From positions 1-24,871 of the forward strand of contig CAZWYJ010000008.1 in the NCBI GenBank assembly GCA_964638165.1: a DNA stretch of 24,871 nucleotides. The letters are read 5' to 3'. Below, in pieces: positions 21,176-24,871 of this stretch. The DNA comes from 2-12-FULL-60-25 sp964638165 (GTDB lineage Bacteria > Patescibacteriota > Patescibacteriia > 2-12-FULL-60-25). Every line of letters starts with the position of its first letter. Position 1 is the first letter of the stretch. Below the pieces are notes generated by a model that saw nothing but the letters and a program-made list of their open reading frames with translations, searched no databases and was not told the DNA's origin. Both the position numbers and the translations under genes were made by a program.

Positions 21176-21787
21176 ATGCACCGCCTCCGTATTATCCTCA
21201 TCTGGTCGCTCATCGGCATTGTGCTTTTCTTCTCCGTCGGCCTGTACGTCGGGTATAGAATCTTTACGCCTAAACCGCAGGCAGAAGCGCGTGTGAACGC
21301 TCAAGCCATCCTGACCGCGCTCCATGACCGCGGATTCCTCGTGAGCCAGACCTATATTTTCGATACTCCTGTGACGATCGATCGGTCGAGCGGGAATGCG
21401 TTTAAAGACTTCTTCTTCGGGCAGACCATTGAGGCGCGCGGAACCATGGAGGTGAATTTGGGCGTGGATCTTGCGGAAGTGAAAGCGGAAGATATTACTG
21501 TGGACGATGCCGCGCAAACGATCACCGTTCGCATTCCACGCGCAAAACTGTTCAATGCGCGACTCGTGGGGCCGATCGAGGTAAAGAATACGCAAGGCGT
21601 GCTCAAACGACTTCTCGACTCCGATGATGGCTATAATGAATCCCTGGCGCTCCTCTCAAAGACCGCCGAGGACATGGCTCAGCGTCCAGAAATCATCGCC
21701 CGCGCGAATGACAGCGCAAAAGACGATCTCACGCGCATGTTGGAATACGTGAGCGGAGGAAAGACAGTGAAAGTGGAGGGGAAATAA
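21176..21787 (+). CDS. DUF4230-type membrane-anchored protein
   Basis: A 203-residue protein with one N-terminal transmembrane helix (about 4-26, LRIILIWSLIGIVLFFSVGL) and an external alpha/beta domain. The order of features, a short strand-rich region (FLVSQTYIFDTPVTI), then G-T-x-E-V-N-L-GVDLAEVKAEDITVD and TITVRIPRAKL, matches the pattern I associate with DUF4230, a family of unknown function. The start at 21176 places the helix at the N-terminus; an in-frame ATG at 21035 would add a Pro-rich leader crossing a repeat hairpin. CCCTTCCT directly precedes the ATG and no SD is seen. It is convergent with the methyltransferase gene, with only 7 bp between stops. Confidence 0.7.
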   Translation: MHRLRIILIWSLIGIVLFFSVGLYVGYRIFTPKPQAEARVNAQAILTALHDRGFLVSQTYIFDTPVTIDRSSGNAFKDFFFGQTIEARGTMEVNLGVDLAEVKAEDITVDDAAQTITVRIPRAKLFNARLVGPIEVKNTQGVLKRLLDSDDGYNESLALLSKTAEDMAQRPEIIARANDSAKDDLTRMLEYVSGGKTVKVEGK

Positions 21788-21794
21788 GAAATAC

Positions 21795-24461
21795 TTAGGC
21801 CGCTTGAGCGAATTCGTACGCCTCTTTTTGAGTAACCTTCTTTAAGATGTAGTAGATATTCGTATCCGTCATCTGGCTCTCCTCGTCATCGGCATGATTT
21901 CCCGTTGGAAGATCTCGATGCTCAATAGCCTCGATCTCAAACCCAGCCTCTAACGCCAATGTCGTGATGTCCTCGCGCCCATAGACATATCGCGTGGCAA
22001 AATGCTTTCCATCCGGACTGTCGACGATTGCCCCTTGTCGAATATTCCGAATATTTCGCTTAGCCATTTCATCAGCGTATGCAGAAACCATTTGTTGATA
22101 GTATGAACCCGCCAGGTCGCGATCGGGAATGTCGATGATCAGTCTGCCACCCTCTTTAAGAATCCTGTTCGCTTCAGCGAATAAAGCACGCTGACGATCG
22201 ATGCTCGTTTCGTGGAGAATATTCCTCCCAAGACTCACAACCGCCTCAAAAGAGTCATCTTCATACGGCGTTTTCGTCCAATCCCCTTGTGTCACATGCT
22301 CCTTGCCAAGTTTTTCTTGAACAATATCAACGTGCCGTTCGGACAAATCAATCGCATCTACCCGATACTTCCCATCTTGCGCCAGTGGAATGGAGATTCT
22401 TCCCGTCCCGCATCCCAGATCGCACACCGAAGCCCCCTCTGGCACGCGCGATCGAATGATGGACAAATCCTGCTCAAGCATTTCCGCATTGAGTGCGTAC
22501 TCTTCAAAATGGATATCCGCATAGAGCTTCCGCAGATCTTCAACGACCTCACCCGGGATCTCCGGGGAGAGATATTTTTGAATCTGTGCGCCGTATGAAC
22601 CCGCCTTTGATAAGACCACGCGAACCTCTTCGGCTTGAAACGTATTTGCCAAATCCGTAGCGATTGATTGGAGAATGCCTTCACGACAAGAGGTGATCGT
22701 CAAATGTGAAAAATCATCCCGTATAAACCGAACGAGGTCTTGATAAGAAAAATGCCGAATATCTTTTCCATCCGCATCAGAAAAACTCATGCGATGCGCG
22801 AGGCGAAGCACATCATTCGACCGCTTCACCATCCCAGAAAACCACGAACGTCCATCAAACTTCTTGCCCTTCTTTCGAAAAGCGGCCTCCAGCGCCGGAG
22901 CAACGGCATCATAACAACGCTGGGCGAATACAATCGTTTCATGATAGTCATTCCACAATTCGGCACCGTGGTGGAATGACCACAAACGATCCAACGGACG
23001 GCCGGTTTTCTCAAAAACCTCCGCATTCGGATCTATGGCGTACTGGAGTCTCGTAATGTCATCCAAAGAAAAATCCGGCTCCTCGCAAGCGATCAATGCA
23101 GAAGCTCCCGCTTCTTTATGTGCTAATAGAAAACGGGAAAGGTATCTTTTCCTCTCTTCGTCTCCGCCGCATTCCATCCATGCAAGAATGAACGCTCCCT
23201 GCTGGCGAAGGTTCAACTCCGAAAAATACATCCCCGTTTCATCCATGAACTTTGATTGGAATACGGATTCAAAATGCTTCACGATGAGTTCCAGGGCACC
23301 TTTGCGCCTTTGCGCCTCCTCTTCATCAAGACCAGCTTCAGGATAAAACAGGTCGTCGTACGTCAATTCGCGCAGAACGGCCTTCATGCGCTTTCCCGAT
23401 TCTGGATCCGCCGTTTCAAAATATTTCAATAGCCCCTCTTGAGGGTCAAAAATGCCCACTTTCCCATCAGCGGTGATCTTCCGGCCATGATATCGCTCAT
23501 CGTTCAGATCCCCCAAATCGTACACATTTCCTTGATGGACTATTCCCTCATTCGTAATCGGCAAGGCGCCCAACTCGAGCCTCCGTAATATATTCGTTGC
23601 AATCTCATACGAAGACGTGAGGGGTTTTGCACGCTTCCTTACATCCATCAAACAAACCTGCGCATACTCCGGATCAAGAGAGCTCAACATGCGCGCGACG
23701 CCGCTTCGGTGCCTTGCGGCCCACATCGGATCCGCTCCAATGTAGCGCATGATCTCCTCTACCCCTTCCTTGCTCTCCCCTTTATAAACGAGGTGCTCGA
23801 CGATCACAGACTTCAGCGCATACGCCGTGCTATGAACGCTCGATTCAATGCCTCCGACAAGCTCATCCTGACGATATCCGGCCTCTGCGCCAAGATGAAT
23901 AGCCTCATTAGCATTTTCCTCTCCGCCATGCGAATCCCACGACCGCTCAACGATGCCACGTAAAAAATTTTGACCGCTCTCCGACGGATGCTTTTTAATC
24001 TTGCTGATCGCCTTATCCCACTTGCTCATGATCCTCGGGAGAAATTGCTCTTTAAGGATAAAGAGATCCCCTTCGTCAATGGCCTCTTTTTCTTTCAAAA
24101 TGGAATCAACGATGTCGAAAAAAGGAATTCCAGACGTTTCATCCTCTTCATCGTCATCTTGCGACCGCCACTCTTTGGCGAATTCGCTCCGCATTAAAAA
24201 ATCGCGCATCGCCTCCAACGCCCCCGATGAAGGAAGCCTTGATCCATCCTCCTCCATCGGACAATCCGACATGCGGATGAACAGATCGAAGACGGCTTTT
24301 AGCTCCTGTTCGACTTTTTCAGGATTGCGTACCGAAATTTTCAAGTCCTCCAAAATATCCGCGCATACTCGCTCGAAATCTGCAGACTCGCGTTCAACCT
24401 TCGTTTCAGAAAGCTCTTGAGGCGCGGGGTTCGTCGGGAATGATTCAATGGGATGTCGCAT
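21795..24461 (-). CDS. Large helical protein with C-terminal SAM-dependent methyltransferase domain
   Basis: This 888-residue cytoplasmic protein joins a long N-terminal region (about 1-620) of unknown, mostly helical fold to a class I methyltransferase domain (about 630-870). The methyltransferase shows motif I VCDLGCGTG with the glycine loop at 681-687, the acidic ribose-binding residue D705 in VDAIDLS, motif DDSFEAVVSLG (745-755, post-II) and the ILKEGGRLIID strand. The substrate is unknown. The N-terminal part is acidic, without catalytic motifs or TM segments; HEAT-like helical packing is possible. It starts 5 nt after the stop of the TrmB-like gene, so they form one operon. SAM-dependent activity is well supported; the fusion partner is not recognised. 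Confidence 0.85.
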   Translation of the reverse strand: MRHPIESFPTNPAPQELSETKVERESADFERVCADILEDLKISVRNPEKVEQELKAVFDLFIRMSDCPMEEDGSRLPSSGALEAMRDFLMRSEFAKEWRSQDDDEEDETSGIPFFDIVDSILKEKEAIDEGDLFILKEQFLPRIMSKWDKAISKIKKHPSESGQNFLRGIVERSWDSHGGEENANEAIHLGAEAGYRQDELVGGIESSVHSTAYALKSVIVEHLVYKGESKEGVEEIMRYIGADPMWAARHRSGVARMLSSLDPEYAQVCLMDVRKRAKPLTSSYEIATNILRRLELGALPITNEGIVHQGNVYDLGDLNDERYHGRKITADGKVGIFDPQEGLLKYFETADPESGKRMKAVLRELTYDDLFYPEAGLDEEEAQRRKGALELIVKHFESVFQSKFMDETGMYFSELNLRQQGAFILAWMECGGDEERKRYLSRFLLAHKEAGASALIACEEPDFSLDDITRLQYAIDPNAEVFEKTGRPLDRLWSFHHGAELWNDYHETIVFAQRCYDAVAPALEAAFRKKGKKFDGRSWFSGMVKRSNDVLRLAHRMSFSDADGKDIRHFSYQDLVRFIRDDFSHLTITSCREGILQSIATDLANTFQAEEVRVVLSKAGSYGAQIQKYLSPEIPGEVVEDLRKLYADIHFEEYALNAEMLEQDLSIIRSRVPEGASVCDLGCGTGRISIPLAQDGKYRVDAIDLSERHVDIVQEKLGKEHVTQGDWTKTPYEDDSFEAVVSLGRNILHETSIDRQRALFAEANRILKEGGRLIIDIPDRDLAGSYYQQMVSAYADEMAKRNIRNIRQGAIVDSPDGKHFATRYVYGREDITTLALEAGFEIEAIEHRDLPTGNHADDEESQMTDTNIYYILKKVTQKEAYEFAQAA

Positions 24462-24466
24462 ATATT

Positions 24467-24871
24467 CTATGCCGGAAGCGTAGCATACATGAATTTCACG
24501 CTCGAGCGAAGCGTTTCCGCGATAGACGGGCTTTCGATGATCACTCCGATAAGCTCATCCGAGCGATAGGCGATAAAAGCGACCTGATCCCCAAAAACAT
24601 CAACTTCCCCCCTAAACGGGTACTGTTCGCTTTGCATGATCTTCGCATCACGCAATTCCCGCATATTTCGCTCCATATACGACGAAGCTTGAGAAGCTCC
24701 GTTGGCAACAACGACAACACGCAGCCCCTTCTTAACCCTCATGTGTACGTAATTTGATGTTAACCATGCAAAAATTTTTGGATCCGGCTCATCCGGACTC
24801 ACAAGGGCATAAATCGTTTCATTCTGTTTCAGTGTCTCCCTATAAATCTCCTTCAATCCCTCCACCCCCTC
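24467..24871 (-). CDS. TrmB-like transcriptional regulator, C-terminal part (runs off the edge)
   Basis: The frame is open to the right edge, so only the last 134 residues are seen; an internal GTG at 24865 is not needed as a start. The segment GLKEIYRETLKQNETIYAL, then WLTSNYVHMRVKKGLRVVVV, then RELRDAKIMQSEQYPFRGE, VDVFGDQVAFIAY and GVIIESPSIAETLRS fits the effector-side half of TrmB-type regulators common in CPR genomes and archaea, in which an N-terminal winged helix precedes this domain. The winged helix would lie outside the window. The gene is immediately upstream of the methyltransferase gene (5 nt), suggesting they are expressed together. The ligand is unknown. Confidence 0.65.
   Translation of the reverse strand, partial: EGVEGLKEIYRETLKQNETIYALVSPDEPDPKIFAWLTSNYVHMRVKKGLRVVVVANGASQASSYMERNMRELRDAKIMQSEQYPFRGEVDVFGDQVAFIAYRSDELIGVIIESPSIAETLRSSVKFMYATLPA

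Overview
The window reads as a gene-dense stretch of a bacterial chromosome, most likely from the Patescibacteria (Candidate Phyla Radiation, CPR). This is inferred from gene content and style: a compact four-domain ribosomal protein S1, a single-knuckle MetRS without a C-terminal tRNA-binding domain, orphan PilB, many short membrane or secreted proteins of unknown function, a surface protein with tandem Ig-like repeats, an SH3b protein with the 'HGEAWYV' repeats common in these lineages, and intergenic spacers packed with short palindromic or interspersed repeats. TGA is used as an ordinary stop (EamA gene, arfB-like gene), which argues against the UGA-recoded CPR groups (Gracilibacteria, Absconditabacteria). 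Coding DNA is moderately GC-rich with strong C/G preference at third positions. No phage, IS transposase, rRNA or CRISPR array was seen.

Layout. 1-79: tail of an upstream gene. 171-1706: metG. 1707-2233: spacer with a ~245 bp dispersed repeat. 2234-2761: small hypothetical gene. 3141-6014: secreted surface protein (propeller-like N-terminus, five Ig-like repeats), ending in a terminator and a second copy of the dispersed repeat. 8496 to 6449 (minus): two unknown genes. 8839-9936 rpsA and 10077-11918 ftsH. 12034-13047: multi-pass membrane protein, then pilB (13119-14957). A 29-bp inverted repeat encloses the convergent spacer before tsaE and tsaD (minus; tsaD upstream). 16999-17842: EamA-like half transporter and ArfB-type ribosome-rescue hydrolase. 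17839-18150: strong promoter, long structured RNA candidate, tRNA-Glu(UUC) and terminator. 18372-21015: GIY-YIG protein, small proteins, SH3b secreted protein. 21176-21787: DUF4230 protein. 24871 to 21795 (minus): TrmB-like regulator fragment followed by an 888-residue protein with a C-terminal SAM methyltransferase domain.

How the genes fit together. The core is translation (metG, rpsA, tsaD/tsaE for tRNA t6A modification, ArfB-like rescue, tRNA-Glu) and protein quality control (ftsH). Around it lie envelope functions (PilB motor, surface Ig protein, SH3b protein, membrane proteins) and an unrecognised regulator-methyltransferase pair. Two signals recur: a -10-like hexamer (TATACT or similar) ending 6-10 nt before the start codon, most often exactly 9 nt, suggesting leaderless or near-leaderless mRNAs; and C/T-rich tracts directly before other starts that lack Shine-Dalgarno sequences.

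The most unusual items are the 19-bp-stem structured RNA between a near-consensus promoter and tRNA-Glu, two in-frame repeat-derived insertions in tsaD, and a family of interspersed hairpins whose stems differ in sequence but keep pairing.
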